Origin: a candidate division Zixibacteria bacterium RBG_16_53_22
GTDB lineage: Bacteria; Zixibacteria; MSB-5A5; UBA10806
Direction of reading: 5' to 3'
Length of the DNA stretch: 43,681 bases
Assembly: GCA_001775395.1 (NCBI GenBank)
Contig: MEWP01000042.1
Span: 1-43,681 of the forward strand
Part shown: in pieces, positions 1 through 8,627 of the stretch
How the letters are laid out: each line of letters opens with the position of its first letter
Numbering within the stretch: position 1 is the stretch's first letter
Notes under the pieces: model-generated
The model's database searches: none
The model's input: the letters and a program-made list of their open reading frames with translations, nothing else
Told to the model about the DNA's origin: nothing
Made by a program: the position numbers and the translations under genes

Positions 1-2
1 CG

Positions 3-1556
3 GCATGGTTTGGCCTGGCCGCGCTCTCATTCCCGGTCAGTGGCGATGCTCTCTATGTCCATCTTGGCTTGCCAAAGTTGTATGCCCAGGCGGGCAAGAT
101 GTTTTTCACACCCGGAATCCTGTTCTCCGCCGGCCCTCGAGCCATGGAGATGATAACTACCGGCTTCTATTACCTTGGCCTCGAGCGCGGCCAACAGTTT
201 TTCATTGTCATTATTGCGGCCGTGCTGATTCTCTCGATTTACCTGAGAACCGCCGATTTCGGCGCTAAGGGTTTATACGCCGCTTTGATTTTCATTTCAG
301 TTCCCATCGTGATAACCCAGGTGACCGGTTCCAAGAATGATTTCCTGCTCTGGGGGCTTTCGTTTTTCGCCTGCCTCAAGTTCATCGATTTCAGGCAAAC
401 CGGGAAAATGACATCCCTGCTGTGGTCGGCGGTTGGTGTCGGCCTGGCCGCGGGAACCAAAGCTATCGGCCTGGGGCTTTTGGGCGCCCTGACAGCGGTT
501 ATTCTATACGAGGCCGTGCTGGGAAGAAACACATTTCGGCATCTTGGCCTATTCCTTGTTGTCGCAATCGCGGTTCTTTCCCCCTGGTATATTTACTCGT
601 GGGTTGTCACCGGTAATCCGGTATTTCCTTTTTTCGATAATATATTTCACTCCCCCATGACCAACCCGACATTCGAGCGGTTCAACGCTTTTTTGGCAAT
701 CGAGCGGATACCGCCTAATATTGTCAATCTGATTCTATCGCCGATCAGGATAATTTTCGAGCCGGAATTATACGATGGCCGGCTGGGATATACGCTTATT
801 CTTTTCCCATTCCTTCTTATATTCACCGCAAAAATACCCCATAAGCTCAAATTCGCAGTCGGCATTTCGGTCGTGTTTTACCTGATTTGGTTTTTCGGAT
901 TCGCCGTTGCGCGATTCCTCCTGCCGGCCGGTCCACTTCTGGCAATTGCGGGGGCATATTTTATCGGTCGAACCGGCGAGATATCGAAAGCACTCAGATT
1001 GGCAGCCCTGATCTCACTCTGGGTGGCGGTCATGCTTCCGATTCCGGGGGTGATCAGGGATACGGGTCCTCGGGCCTTGTCGGTCATAAAGGGCACGCCA
1101 AGATTCGAATTCCTGCGCGATTTCAGGGCGCTTGACCCATATCAGACCGAGAGCGGAGAGAAGGGCGTCGCGATGCCTTATATCGATTGCTGGCAGACTG
1201 TCAATGATAAGTCCTTCGAGAGTTCCAGGGTTGGTATACTGACTTCATTTGTCACTCGCGCCGACGGTTACTACCTCGACCGCGAATTCGTTTACTTAAA
1301 TCCGTCCGAGCAAGTTCAGTACGACTTTATACGAAATCGGGATTACGATGATATAGCGCGCGCCTTAACACGGCTCGGTATCACTCATGTCGTTATTGAC
1401 AGCGTCGTAGCGTGGCAGTTTGCGCCCGGCTCGGCATGGGCGGAAATCCCTGGTTTCGAGCAGTTTTCCGGAGGCGTGACAGCCCTAATTTCATTTTGCA
1501 ACGAACGCGGCGAATTGATCTTCAGCGACAGCCGCTATCGACTCTATAGGCTTTAG
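3..1556 (+). CDS. GT-C type membrane glycosyltransferase, 5' truncated
   Basis: The reading frame is open from base 3, so the true start lies outside the window and about 517 residues are visible. The first visible residues include 'GDALYVHLGLPK', which resembles the acidic first-loop motif of GT-C (family 39/ArnT/RgtA-like) transferases that use polyprenyl-phosphate sugars. Many hydrophobic segments follow (such as 'FIVIIAAVLILSIYL' and 'FLVVAIAVLSPWYIYSW'), and the last roughly 150 residues are soluble and probably periplasmic. The protein is expected in the inner membrane, transferring sugar to lipid, polysaccharide or protein; the acceptor cannot be told from sequence. It is not part of the dcw operon, since 461 bases and a promoter separate it from mraZ. 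A related polytopic protein of unknown function is the main alternative. Confidence 0.7.
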   Translation, partial: AWFGLAALSFPVSGDALYVHLGLPKLYAQAGKMFFTPGILFSAGPRAMEMITTGFYYLGLERGQQFFIVIIAAVLILSIYLRTADFGAKGLYAALIFISVPIVITQVTGSKNDFLLWGLSFFACLKFIDFRQTGKMTSLLWSAVGVGLAAGTKAIGLGLLGALTAVILYEAVLGRNTFRHLGLFLVVAIAVLSPWYIYSWVVTGNPVFPFFDNIFHSPMTNPTFERFNAFLAIERIPPNIVNLILSPIRIIFEPELYDGRLGYTLILFPFLLIFTAKIPHKLKFAVGISVVFYLIWFFGFAVARFLLPAGPLLAIAGAYFIGRTGEISKALRLAALISLWVAVMLPIPGVIRDTGPRALSVIKGTPRFEFLRDFRALDPYQTESGEKGVAMPYIDCWQTVNDKSFESSRVGILTSFVTRADGYYLDREFVYLNPSEQVQYDFIRNRDYDDIARALTRLGITHVVIDSVVAWQFAPGSAWAEIPGFEQFSGGVTALISFCNERGELIFSDSRYRLYRL

Positions 1557-1960
1557 CATCAATTCACATTCTTGTCGGCTTCGACATACCGCGAAAGCCG
1601 ATACCCTGACTCTTTTCGTACCTGACAATGCGCTCTATCAGTGGTTTTCGGAGATGCAGATAAATTTCCGCTATGATTTCAAAATCAGTGTATAAATGAG
1701 CAGTATAATAACAATAAATGATGCTATTCACTTCAAATTTGGGAATAATTCGTTGGCACTTCAATATATGATGCTTAGTTTTCCCCTGCCCGTATGATGG
1801 TTGTCGTCGTAATTTTTTGGTATATAAAAAGATACGAATTATCGTAATTACGCCCTCCAACGCGCCAACCCTGATTTGACGCTCATCTAATTTACTCATG
1901 CCGCCTATTGGCCCTATGGCGATAGTAGATAATAATCTATGGCAAAATAATAATTTTCGC
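1557..1960. other. AT-rich intergenic spacer upstream of the dcw promoter
   Basis: About 400 bases without a gene I can support. The stretch is clearly richer in A and T than its neighbours. A 155-codon minus-strand frame (1564-2031) crosses it, but its 5' end would run over the mraZ promoter, operator and start. I recognise no family in its translation and see no convincing ribosome-binding site. It could hold a decayed gene fragment or upstream promoter elements for the cell-wall operon. Confidence 0.4.
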
Positions 1961-1989
1961 TTGACTCCGATGGAAAATTGTGGCACTAT
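1961..1989 (+). promoter_or_regulatory. Probable promoter of the dcw operon (extended -10)
   Basis: TTGACT (1961-1966) is followed after 17 bases by CACTAT (1984-1989), preceded by TGG, which gives an extended -10. The hexamer is weak, but the TG extension and near-perfect -35 compensate. Transcription would begin near 1996, leaving a leader of about 22 bases before mraZ. The position coincides with the MraZ box array, as expected for an autoregulated operon. Confidence 0.55.
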
Positions 1990-2010
1990 ATGGGAAATTG
2001 TGGGTGAAAG
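1971..2010 (+). promoter_or_regulatory. MraZ operator: four TGG boxes with exact 10-bp period
   Basis: Four consecutive decamers begin with TGG, at 1971, 1981, 1991 and 2001; the last two begin TGGG, and the first and third share the ending AAATTG. MraZ proteins are known to bind direct TGGG-type repeats spaced about one helical turn apart upstream of their own gene. Here the array covers the -10 element, the predicted transcription start and the edge of the mraZ ribosome-binding site, so bound MraZ should block the operon. Confidence 0.75.
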
Positions 2011-2017
2011 GGCTAAC

Positions 2018-2461
2018 TTGTTCGCGTTCAAAGGTACTTATTACAATTCGGTCGACCATAAAGGTCGAATGAGCATTCCGGCTAAGTTCCGCGACATGAC
2101 CGATTCACCCTCGGGCGACCATTACGTCCTGGCTCGAGGATTTGACGGATGCCTCTATCTCTATCCTCTCGAGTCGTGGCTTCGGGTCCAGCAGAAGATC
2201 GCTGAACTCAAAACCATCTCGGATCGCAGGGCCCGTTACTTCATGCACACATTAATCGGCCAGGCGGCTGATGTCAAGCTCGATAAGCTTGGCCGGATAA
2301 TGATCCCGCAGATTCTGCTCGATCTGGCGGGAATAAAAAAGGACGTAGTCGTAATAGGCGTCCTGGACAAGATGGAACTTTGGGATCCGGAGATACTCAA
2401 GAAGTATGAGGATAATCAGCCGGAATCCTATGAGGATGTGGCAGGGCAGCTTCTTATTTGA
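2018..2461 (+). CDS. mraZ: MraZ transcriptional regulator of the dcw operon
   Basis: A 147-residue protein, the usual MraZ length. It has the two AbrB-like half-domains, seen as 'DHKGRMSIPAKFR' near residue 13 and 'LDKLGRIMIPQ' in the second half. It is a DNA-binding repressor of the division and cell-wall operon and usually forms a ring-shaped multimer. I chose the TTG at 2018 because the family starts with M-F-x-G-x-Y, and here translation gives 'MFAFKGTYYN' with GAAAGGG five bases upstream. Longer in-frame starts reach back to 1898, but they would place the coding region across the operator. The stop overlaps the TTG start of rsmH. Confidence 0.93.
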   Translation: MFAFKGTYYNSVDHKGRMSIPAKFRDMTDSPSGDHYVLARGFDGCLYLYPLESWLRVQQKIAELKTISDRRARYFMHTLIGQAADVKLDKLGRIMIPQILLDLAGIKKDVVVIGVLDKMELWDPEILKKYEDNQPESYEDVAGQLLI

Positions 2462-3363
2462 ACATGAGCCACGTCCCCGTCATGGCAGGCGAAATAGCCG
2501 AGATATTCGCGGCGGTGCCGGACGGGATATTTATCGACGCCACCTTTGGACTGGGTGGACACTCAGCAGTAATCAGTAAAAGCTTTGGCCGTAAATTTCG
2601 AATAATCGGAATCGATCGCGACCCGGAAATGCTCGCTCGGGGCGGAAGCGATCTTCCGGAAAACATAAAAACACGGCAGATGAGATTTTCCGAGCTGCCG
2701 GCGTTCATTGAAAACAGCAAGATCTCGTCGATCTCTGGCGTCTTGTTCGACCTGGGGCTGAATTCGGCCCAGCTCGACGATGAGGCGAGAGGCTTCTCCT
2801 TTACTCATCCCGGGCCGATCGACATGCGCTTCGACCGCACCTCGGGGCCAACCGCAGCCGAGCTCATCGCGAAAACCAGCGAGAGCGACCTGATCCGCAT
2901 TCTCAAGGAATACGGCCAGGAAAGGCAAGCGCGGGCCATCGCCCGGGCGATCGTCAGAGAACGGCCAAACGATACGCAATCCATGGCGTTGCTTATCAAA
3001 GGGGTCGTGGGGCCGCAAAGGTTCACTAAATCGGCGGCGCGCATTTTCCAGGCGCTGCGGATATACGTGAATCGCGAACTGGAGGAGTTGAAAACTGCGC
3101 TTTCGGGCGTGGCGCCGCTTGTCGATACCGGAGGGCGACTGGCGGTCATCTCCTATCACTCGCTCGAGGATGGAATTGTCAAACGACAATTCCTCCTTGA
3201 TTCGGGAAAGTGTTTTTGCGGCCCCGCCGAGCCCAGATGCGTATGCGGCAAAAGGAAAATTCTCAAGATCATGACCAGGAAACCTCTAACGCCCGCGCTT
3301 GAGGAGATGGAACGCAATCCCAGGGCCAGGTCGGCCAAACTTCGCTATGCCGAGAGGATCTAA
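2458..3363 (+). CDS. rsmH: 16S rRNA (cytosine(1402)-N4)-methyltransferase
   Basis: RsmH (MraW) methylates N4 of C1402 in the ribosomal P-site region of 16S rRNA using SAM. The sequence shows 'HVPVMAGE' at the N-terminus, the SAM-binding 'DATFGLGGHS' at residues 27-36, 'DLGLNSAQLDD', 'SYHSLEDGIVKRQF', and the cysteine-rich stretch with CFC and CVC near residues 255-265 common in this family. At 301 residues the length is normal. The TTG at 2458 overlaps the mraZ stop (TTGA) and has an AGGG 11 bases upstream; the ATG at 2464 is an equally possible start, two codons shorter. The gene overlaps ftsL by 17 bases. Confidence 0.95.
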   Translation: MNMSHVPVMAGEIAEIFAAVPDGIFIDATFGLGGHSAVISKSFGRKFRIIGIDRDPEMLARGGSDLPENIKTRQMRFSELPAFIENSKISSISGVLFDLGLNSAQLDDEARGFSFTHPGPIDMRFDRTSGPTAAELIAKTSESDLIRILKEYGQERQARAIARAIVRERPNDTQSMALLIKGVVGPQRFTKSAARIFQALRIYVNRELEELKTALSGVAPLVDTGGRLAVISYHSLEDGIVKRQFLLDSGKCFCGPAEPRCVCGKRKILKIMTRKPLTPALEEMERNPRARSAKLRYAERI

Positions 3364-3781
3364 AAAGAAAAGAAGAAGCGTCAGGCGCTTGGCGCTTGTA
3401 ACATTGATACCGGCGGTGGCGCTGGGGCTGGCGCTTTCCTGGGTATGGAAATCCAACCAGGTCAAGGATTATTACAAGAGGCTCAAGAAGCTCGAAACCG
3501 AAAGGGTCGATTTAATTTCGGAGAATATGCGTTTCCGCGCCGCCCTGGTCGACCTCAAATCGCTCTCGCGCATCCATGCCGTCGTCACTCGTGAATTCGG
3601 CCTGACACAAAACGTTTCGGAACGGATATTCCTGGCCGATCCTGTCAAGCCTGAAAAAAGGCAAAGCAAAATCGATTTCGCGGGCGAAATGGAAATGCCC
3701 GATTGGCTCGAGACAGCCGTCATCGGTTCCGGGCGGATAAGAGCCGAACAACCTGCGGACTCTGGAAAGAAAGCGGACTAA
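3347..3781 (+). CDS. ftsL: FtsL-like divisome protein
   Basis: A 144-residue bitopic membrane protein: a very basic cytoplasmic N-terminus ('RGSKKKRRSVRR'), one transmembrane helix at about residues 13-31, then a heptad-rich coiled coil ('YYKRLKKLETERVDLISENMRF') and a polar tail. FtsL proteins are poorly conserved, so the call rests on topology, size and position between rsmH and ftsI. It should join FtsQ in the periplasmic FtsQLB complex that activates FtsWI. I chose the ATG at 3347 inside the end of rsmH because translation from further upstream (3299) would only read rsmH in another frame. The tail after the coiled coil is longer than in E. coli FtsL. Confidence 0.8.
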   Translation: MPRGSKKKRRSVRRLALVTLIPAVALGLALSWVWKSNQVKDYYKRLKKLETERVDLISENMRFRAALVDLKSLSRIHAVVTREFGLTQNVSERIFLADPVKPEKRQSKIDFAGEMEMPDWLETAVIGSGRIRAEQPADSGKKAD

Positions 3782-3784
3782 CGG

Positions 3785-5752
3785 ATGATTACCCGTCAGT
3801 CAATCAACAAGAACGGACGATTAATAATTTTCATCATAGCGTTATTCTGGCTCGTCTTCGTCGCCAGGGCGATACAGGTCCAGATTATTGACGGCGCCAA
3901 ATTTCGCGAATATGCCGACCGGCAGCAAAAAGATACGATGCCGCTGGCCGCCAGGCGGGGCACAATCTACGATTGTAGCGGCCGTCCCCTGGCCTATGAT
4001 ATCGAGGCCAAGACCTACACCGTCAATCCCCGGTATATGAGCAGTCAGGACAGCGCCGCCATGAAATTGTCCAAAATAACCGGCAAGTCGAAAGCGTATT
4101 GGCTGGAGCGCTTCAGGAAACGGCCCGGTTTCCTGATGGTGGCGCGCAGGGTTTCGCAAGAGCTGGCATATAAGCTCGATAATTCCGATATTCAGACTCT
4201 GAAATCCCGCGGCGAGACACAGCGCATATATCCTTACGGCGATCTGGCCGCCGAGGTCATCGGCCGCACCGACGCCGATAACAAGGGGATCTCGGGTCTC
4301 GAAAAATTCTATGACAACGTCCTGGCCGGCGTCGATGGCAAATCGATTTACCTGAGGGACGCTTACGGCAAGCAGGTCACCGCCTGGGAGCATACGCTCG
4401 TTTCCCCCGTGAATGGCTCCGACATCTATCTCGCTCTCGACGTCAATCTGCAGGAGATTGTCGAGGAAGAATTACGTGCCGAGCTCGATTCATGTGGGGC
4501 CAAGTGGGGCACGGCGGTCTTCATGGATGTCAAGACCGGCGGCGTCTTGTCCTGTGCCACGGTTGAGACCAACCCCGGTTTCAAACGCGCCCGGGCCATC
4601 GTCGACATGAACGAGCCGGGTTCAACCGCCAAGCTGATTCCTCTGGCGACGGTGTTCGAGGAGAATATTTTCGAACCCAATGACATTATCGACGTAGAAG
4701 GCGGTAGTTATGTCCTCGGCAAGCATGTCATTAGAGATGACCATGCTCATAATCTGCTGAAGTGCTCGGAGATCGGCGTTTACTCATCGAACATAGGCGC
4801 CGCCAAGCTCGGCTTGAGGGCGGGCGCGGAACATATCTACAAGACTCTGGCTCAGTTTGGATTCGGCACCAAGACCGGCATTGACTTCCCGGGAGAAACG
4901 CCCGGGCTCCTTTACAAACCCGAAACCTGGACCAGGCACAACCTGGCTATCATCTGTTTCGGGTACGGAGTAACGGCCAGCGCGCTCCAGATCGTCAGGG
5001 CCTACGGAGTCGTAGCCACCCGAGGCGAGCTCTTGAAGCCTTATTTCGCAACCGCAAAGGTGACAGCCGATAGCGTCGAACAAATCCTCAACTCCAAGGT
5101 GGTGGTCAGAAAAGTTCTTGGCGAGCGAACCTTGCGAATACTGGACGACATCTTCCGAGATGTCGTTCAAATTGGCACTGCCAAGAAGGCGATTGACGAT
5201 ATCTGCATAATTGCCGGCAAGACCGGCACCGCCAAGCGCCTTAAGGAAGGCGGGGGGGGATATGAGGCCGGCAAGGCTTTGGCCTCTTTTACCGGTTATT
5301 TCCCGGCCGATGATCCCAGGGTGGTCGGAATAATAATGTTCGACGAACCCAAAACAAGTGTCTACGGCGGCGAGATTTCGGCGCCGGTGTTCAAGAATAT
5401 CGCCAAACGCTATGGTTTGATGCCGGGCAATAATATGTTCGTCAACTACAGGCCCAAACCCAGGGACGAGAAGATGCGCCTAATCAACGCCGGCGGCAAC
5501 AAAGCCAGGATCGTCAAACTTTCGGAGAATCGGCCTATCAACAAGGTTGGCGAGGAGAAAGGCAAGCAGATCGTTGGGGGCGGATTCCACGACTTCAGGG
5601 GACTTACGGTCAGGGACGCCATCCGCAAGGCGAAATCATTGGGAATTGGCTGCAAGGTCACGGGTTCGGGCAGGATCGCCACTCAAAACCCGGCGGCTGG
5701 CGCGGATACGACCGGTGTTGCGCAAGTCGAGCTTGTCGGTGAAATGCAATGA
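3785..5752 (+). CDS. ftsI: Septal penicillin-binding protein (FtsI/PBP2x type) with PASTA domain
   Basis: A monofunctional class B transpeptidase of 655 residues that cross-links peptidoglycan at the septum. It has an N-terminal membrane anchor (residues 12-30), a pedestal domain with 'RRGTIYDCSGRPLAYD', and the three active-site motifs: S280-T-A-K, S334-S-N and K479-T-G. Residues from about 600 form a single C-terminal PASTA domain ('GLTVRDAIRKAKSLGI'). PASTA is typical of PBP2x and SpoVD in Gram-positives but also occurs in many FCB bacteria. It lies three bases after ftsL and overlaps murE by four bases (ATGA). Its partner glycosyltransferase would be FtsW in the same operon. Confidence 0.95.
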   Translation: MITRQSINKNGRLIIFIIALFWLVFVARAIQVQIIDGAKFREYADRQQKDTMPLAARRGTIYDCSGRPLAYDIEAKTYTVNPRYMSSQDSAAMKLSKITGKSKAYWLERFRKRPGFLMVARRVSQELAYKLDNSDIQTLKSRGETQRIYPYGDLAAEVIGRTDADNKGISGLEKFYDNVLAGVDGKSIYLRDAYGKQVTAWEHTLVSPVNGSDIYLALDVNLQEIVEEELRAELDSCGAKWGTAVFMDVKTGGVLSCATVETNPGFKRARAIVDMNEPGSTAKLIPLATVFEENIFEPNDIIDVEGGSYVLGKHVIRDDHAHNLLKCSEIGVYSSNIGAAKLGLRAGAEHIYKTLAQFGFGTKTGIDFPGETPGLLYKPETWTRHNLAIICFGYGVTASALQIVRAYGVVATRGELLKPYFATAKVTADSVEQILNSKVVVRKVLGERTLRILDDIFRDVVQIGTAKKAIDDICIIAGKTGTAKRLKEGGGGYEAGKALASFTGYFPADDPRVVGIIMFDEPKTSVYGGEISAPVFKNIAKRYGLMPGNNMFVNYRPKPRDEKMRLINAGGNKARIVKLSENRPINKVGEEKGKQIVGGGFHDFRGLTVRDAIRKAKSLGIGCKVTGSGRIATQNPAAGADTTGVAQVELVGEMQ

Positions 5753-7254
5753 ACTTTATCCTGATGAACGAAAAAACCAAATCCAAGTATGCTACGACTG
5801 TCGGAGCCCTATTCCTGGGCCTCGATGTCAAAATACCGGCGCCAATCGAAAATATCGAGGTCAACGGCATAAAAAATGACTCGCGACAGGTTAATCTGGG
5901 CGACCTGTTTGTGGCGGTTCCCGGCTCGTCTCTTGACGGGCGGGCGTATATCGGCGAGGCCTCGTCGCTGGGCGCCTGTGCCATACTGACATCGCCAGGA
6001 ATCGAAATCAAGGCCGATATCCCCGTCATCATGACCGGCAATCTGCGTTCCGTCATTGCCGCGATTGCCGACCGTTTCTACCGCAATCCCACCTCGAAAC
6101 TTAAGGTGGCCGGCGTGACCGGCACTAACGGTAAGACGACTGTCACATACCTTTTGGCCGGAATCTTCGAAGCGGCCGGTCAGAAGTGGGGCCGGATCGG
6201 AACTACCTCTTATGACCTCGGCGGTCAATTGATCCAATCGGGCAATACCACCCCCGGCTCGATCGACCTGCAGCGTTATTTCGCCACCATGGTGGAGCGT
6301 GATCTCGCGGGATGCGCCATGGAGGTCTCCTCGCACGCTCTTCACCAGGGCCGCTGCCAGGCCGTCAATTTCGCCTCCGCGACTTTCACCAATTTGAGCC
6401 AGGATCATCTCGATTATCACAAAGATATGGAATCATATTTCGAGGCCAAGGCGATGCTGTTCGACACGGCCCCGGTGGCCATCATCAATATCGATGACAT
6501 CCGTGGCAGGAAGCTGGCCGCTCGCGCCAAAGGAAAGGTGATAACCTTCGGCGCCGAGCGAAAGGCCGACCTGCGGTACCGGGTCAAGAGCGCCGACATG
6601 CACGGCTCGAAGATGGAATTCGAATATGAAGGCAGCAAGGTCGCATTCGATTTTCCGTTGCCGGGATGGTTCAATCATCAAAACGCGGCCGCCGCTGCCA
6701 CCACGGCGATAGCCTTGGGTCTGTCGCTCAATAGCGCAGTTGAGGGGCTCCAGAGTCCGCCGGCGGTGCCAGGGAGACTGCAGGCGGTCAAATTGGGTCA
6801 GCCCTTCGGCGTATATGTCGATTACGCTCATACGCCTGACGCGCTGGAAAAGCTGCTCAAAAGCGTGCGGCAATTCCATCCCAAAAACCTGCGCATCGTA
6901 TTTGGCTGCGGCGGCGACCGTGACAAATCCAAAAGGCCGATAATGGGCTCGGTGGCCGCGGAACTGGCCGATATAGTTTATGTCACGTCCGACAACCCCC
7001 GCACGGAACAGCCGGCGGCGATTATCAAAGACATAGTGAAGGGCATTTCGGATAAGAAACGCCTTCAGGTAATCGAGGACCGGGCGCAGGCGATCAAAGC
7101 CGTCCTCTCGCAGGCTATGGACGGCGACATTGTCGTGATCGCCGGCAAGGGGCATGAGGATTATCAGATAGTCGGTACGGTCAGGAAGTTCTTCTCCGAT
7201 ATCGAGGTGGCAAAAGCGATCTTAAACAAGATGAGTTATGGAAATAATGGTTGA
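5749..7254 (+). CDS. murE: UDP-MurNAc-L-Ala-D-Glu:meso-DAP ligase
   Basis: Cytoplasmic Mur ligase adding the third residue of the stem peptide. The ATP-binding motif 'VTGTNGKTT' is at residues 123-131, and the Mur signature and C-terminal 'GKGHED' (466-471) are intact. The substrate loop reads 'SDNPRTE' with D415-N-P-R418, the pattern of meso-diaminopimelate-adding enzymes as opposed to lysine-adding ones; this agrees with dapF at 40550. The ATG at 5749 overlaps the ftsI stop and has GGTGA seven bases upstream; a second ATG at 5764 lacks a ribosome-binding site. At 501 residues it is normal size. It overlaps murF by 17 bases. Confidence 0.97.
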   Translation: MNFILMNEKTKSKYATTVGALFLGLDVKIPAPIENIEVNGIKNDSRQVNLGDLFVAVPGSSLDGRAYIGEASSLGACAILTSPGIEIKADIPVIMTGNLRSVIAAIADRFYRNPTSKLKVAGVTGTNGKTTVTYLLAGIFEAAGQKWGRIGTTSYDLGGQLIQSGNTTPGSIDLQRYFATMVERDLAGCAMEVSSHALHQGRCQAVNFASATFTNLSQDHLDYHKDMESYFEAKAMLFDTAPVAIINIDDIRGRKLAARAKGKVITFGAERKADLRYRVKSADMHGSKMEFEYEGSKVAFDFPLPGWFNHQNAAAAATTAIALGLSLNSAVEGLQSPPAVPGRLQAVKLGQPFGVYVDYAHTPDALEKLLKSVRQFHPKNLRIVFGCGGDRDKSKRPIMGSVAAELADIVYVTSDNPRTEQPAAIIKDIVKGISDKKRLQVIEDRAQAIKAVLSQAMDGDIVVIAGKGHEDYQIVGTVRKFFSDIEVAKAILNKMSYGNNG

Positions 7255-8626
7255 AAAGAAAACGATTCTTTTCACCCTGCGTGAGGTCGGTGAAATCCTG
7301 GGGTCAATTTCGGAGGGGGATCCCGGATTTCACCGCGCCTCGATTCATGGTGTCAGTACCGACAGCCGAACCATCCATCAGGGCGAGCTCTTCATCGCCA
7401 TAAAGGGCGCAACCTACGACGGACACGCTTTCCTGGCACAAGCCATGGTGAAAGGCGCCGTTGCCGCAGTCGTGAACCGGGACGAGGCCGAGAGGAGGGG
7501 CCTCACCGGGCCGGAATACCTCGCAGTCGACGATACGTTGTTTGCCCTGGGCGAGCTCGCCCGACATTATCGCCAGAAAATGCCGGCTGCGATTACGGCA
7601 GTGACTGGCTCGAACGGCAAGACCACCGTGAAAAATCTCATTTACGAAATCATTTCGACACATTCCCCAGCCTTGAAATCGCAGGGCAACTTCAACAACC
7701 TTATCGGCCTGCCGCTCTCCATATTCCAGCTTGGGGAAAAGCACAAATTCGCCGTATTCGAACTTGGCATGAGCGCCAGAGGCGAAATCCTCAGGCTCAG
7801 CCAAATTTCCCAGCCGGATATTGGAGTCATCACCAATGTCGGCCCCGTGCATCTGGAGTTCCTCAAGACCATCGACCAGGTCGCCGAGGCCAAGCTTGAA
7901 ATCATCGAGGGTATCAGAGGATCGGGAACACTCGTCATCAACGGTGACGATGAGAACCTGAAACGGAGGATCGGTCATATCAAACCGGCTCTGCTGAAAT
8001 TCGGCCTGGAGGATGATAACGACTTCAGGCCCGCTGGTCTTCGATTCGACGATGCCAGGATGCCCTCATTCAGCGTTGACGGCCATGAAATCTCGGTCAG
8101 AATGCCGGGCCTGCATAACGTCTACAACGCCCTGGCGGCATATGCTGTGGCCAGGACGCTTGGTGTCGATGGGCGAGCCGCGGCTGCTGCCATCAGCGCC
8201 TTCCACGCGGAGGGTATGCGCTCGGAGGTCGTCAGCCATCATGGAATAACGATGATAATCGATTGCTATAATGCCAATCCCGCCTCGATGAATTACGCGC
8301 TTGAAACGCTCTCGCAGATGAATTGCGTCGGGCGACGCATCGCCGTTTTAGGCGATATGCTGGAGCTCGGGGAGCAGAGCGCGCAGTATCATGAGGAAAT
8401 TGGCCGCCTGGCCGGGGAGCTCGGCATCGACTACATTTTCGGATTTGGGCTTCACGCCAAATATATAACGGACCGCTTCGGAAGCGGCGGCCGGCATTTC
8501 GAAAGCAAAGAGGGGCTGTCTAAAATACTTCTGGAGACCATTAAGACTGGAGACGTAATCCTTTTCAAGGGCTCTCGGGCCATGGCGCTTGAAGAGGTAG
8601 TGGATACACTGAAGAAATCGCTTTAA
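7238..8626 (+). CDS. murF: UDP-MurNAc-tripeptide:D-Ala-D-Ala ligase
   Basis: MurF attaches D-alanyl-D-alanine to the tripeptide precursor in the cytoplasm. The sequence shows the N-terminal domain with 'GVSTDSRTIHQGELFIAIKG', the P-loop 'TGSNGKTT' at residues 123-130, the central 'NNLIGLPLSIF' and 'TNVGPVHLEF', and the C-terminal 'DCYNANPASM' and 'LGDMLELG' motifs. The length (462 residues) is typical. The start ATG lies inside murE; an alternative ATG three codons later (7247) is possible. The dipeptide substrate requires a D-Ala-D-Ala ligase, which is not encoded in this operon. Confidence 0.97.
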   Translation: MEIMVEKKTILFTLREVGEILGSISEGDPGFHRASIHGVSTDSRTIHQGELFIAIKGATYDGHAFLAQAMVKGAVAAVVNRDEAERRGLTGPEYLAVDDTLFALGELARHYRQKMPAAITAVTGSNGKTTVKNLIYEIISTHSPALKSQGNFNNLIGLPLSIFQLGEKHKFAVFELGMSARGEILRLSQISQPDIGVITNVGPVHLEFLKTIDQVAEAKLEIIEGIRGSGTLVINGDDENLKRRIGHIKPALLKFGLEDDNDFRPAGLRFDDARMPSFSVDGHEISVRMPGLHNVYNALAAYAVARTLGVDGRAAAAAISAFHAEGMRSEVVSHHGITMIIDCYNANPASMNYALETLSQMNCVGRRIAVLGDMLELGEQSAQYHEEIGRLAGELGIDYIFGFGLHAKYITDRFGSGGRHFESKEGLSKILLETIKTGDVILFKGSRAMALEEVVDTLKKSL

Positions 8627-8627
8627 A

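Noticed and set aside
1564-2031. 155-codon minus-strand frame upstream of mraZ
   Set aside because: It runs over the MraZ operator, promoter and start codon, has no clear ribosome-binding site, and its translation shows no family I recognise.
2563-3189. 208-codon minus frame inside rsmH, and similar long antisense frames in ftsI, murE, murF and ppiD
   Set aside because: They are shadows caused by GC-biased third positions; the plus-strand frames encode clear families.
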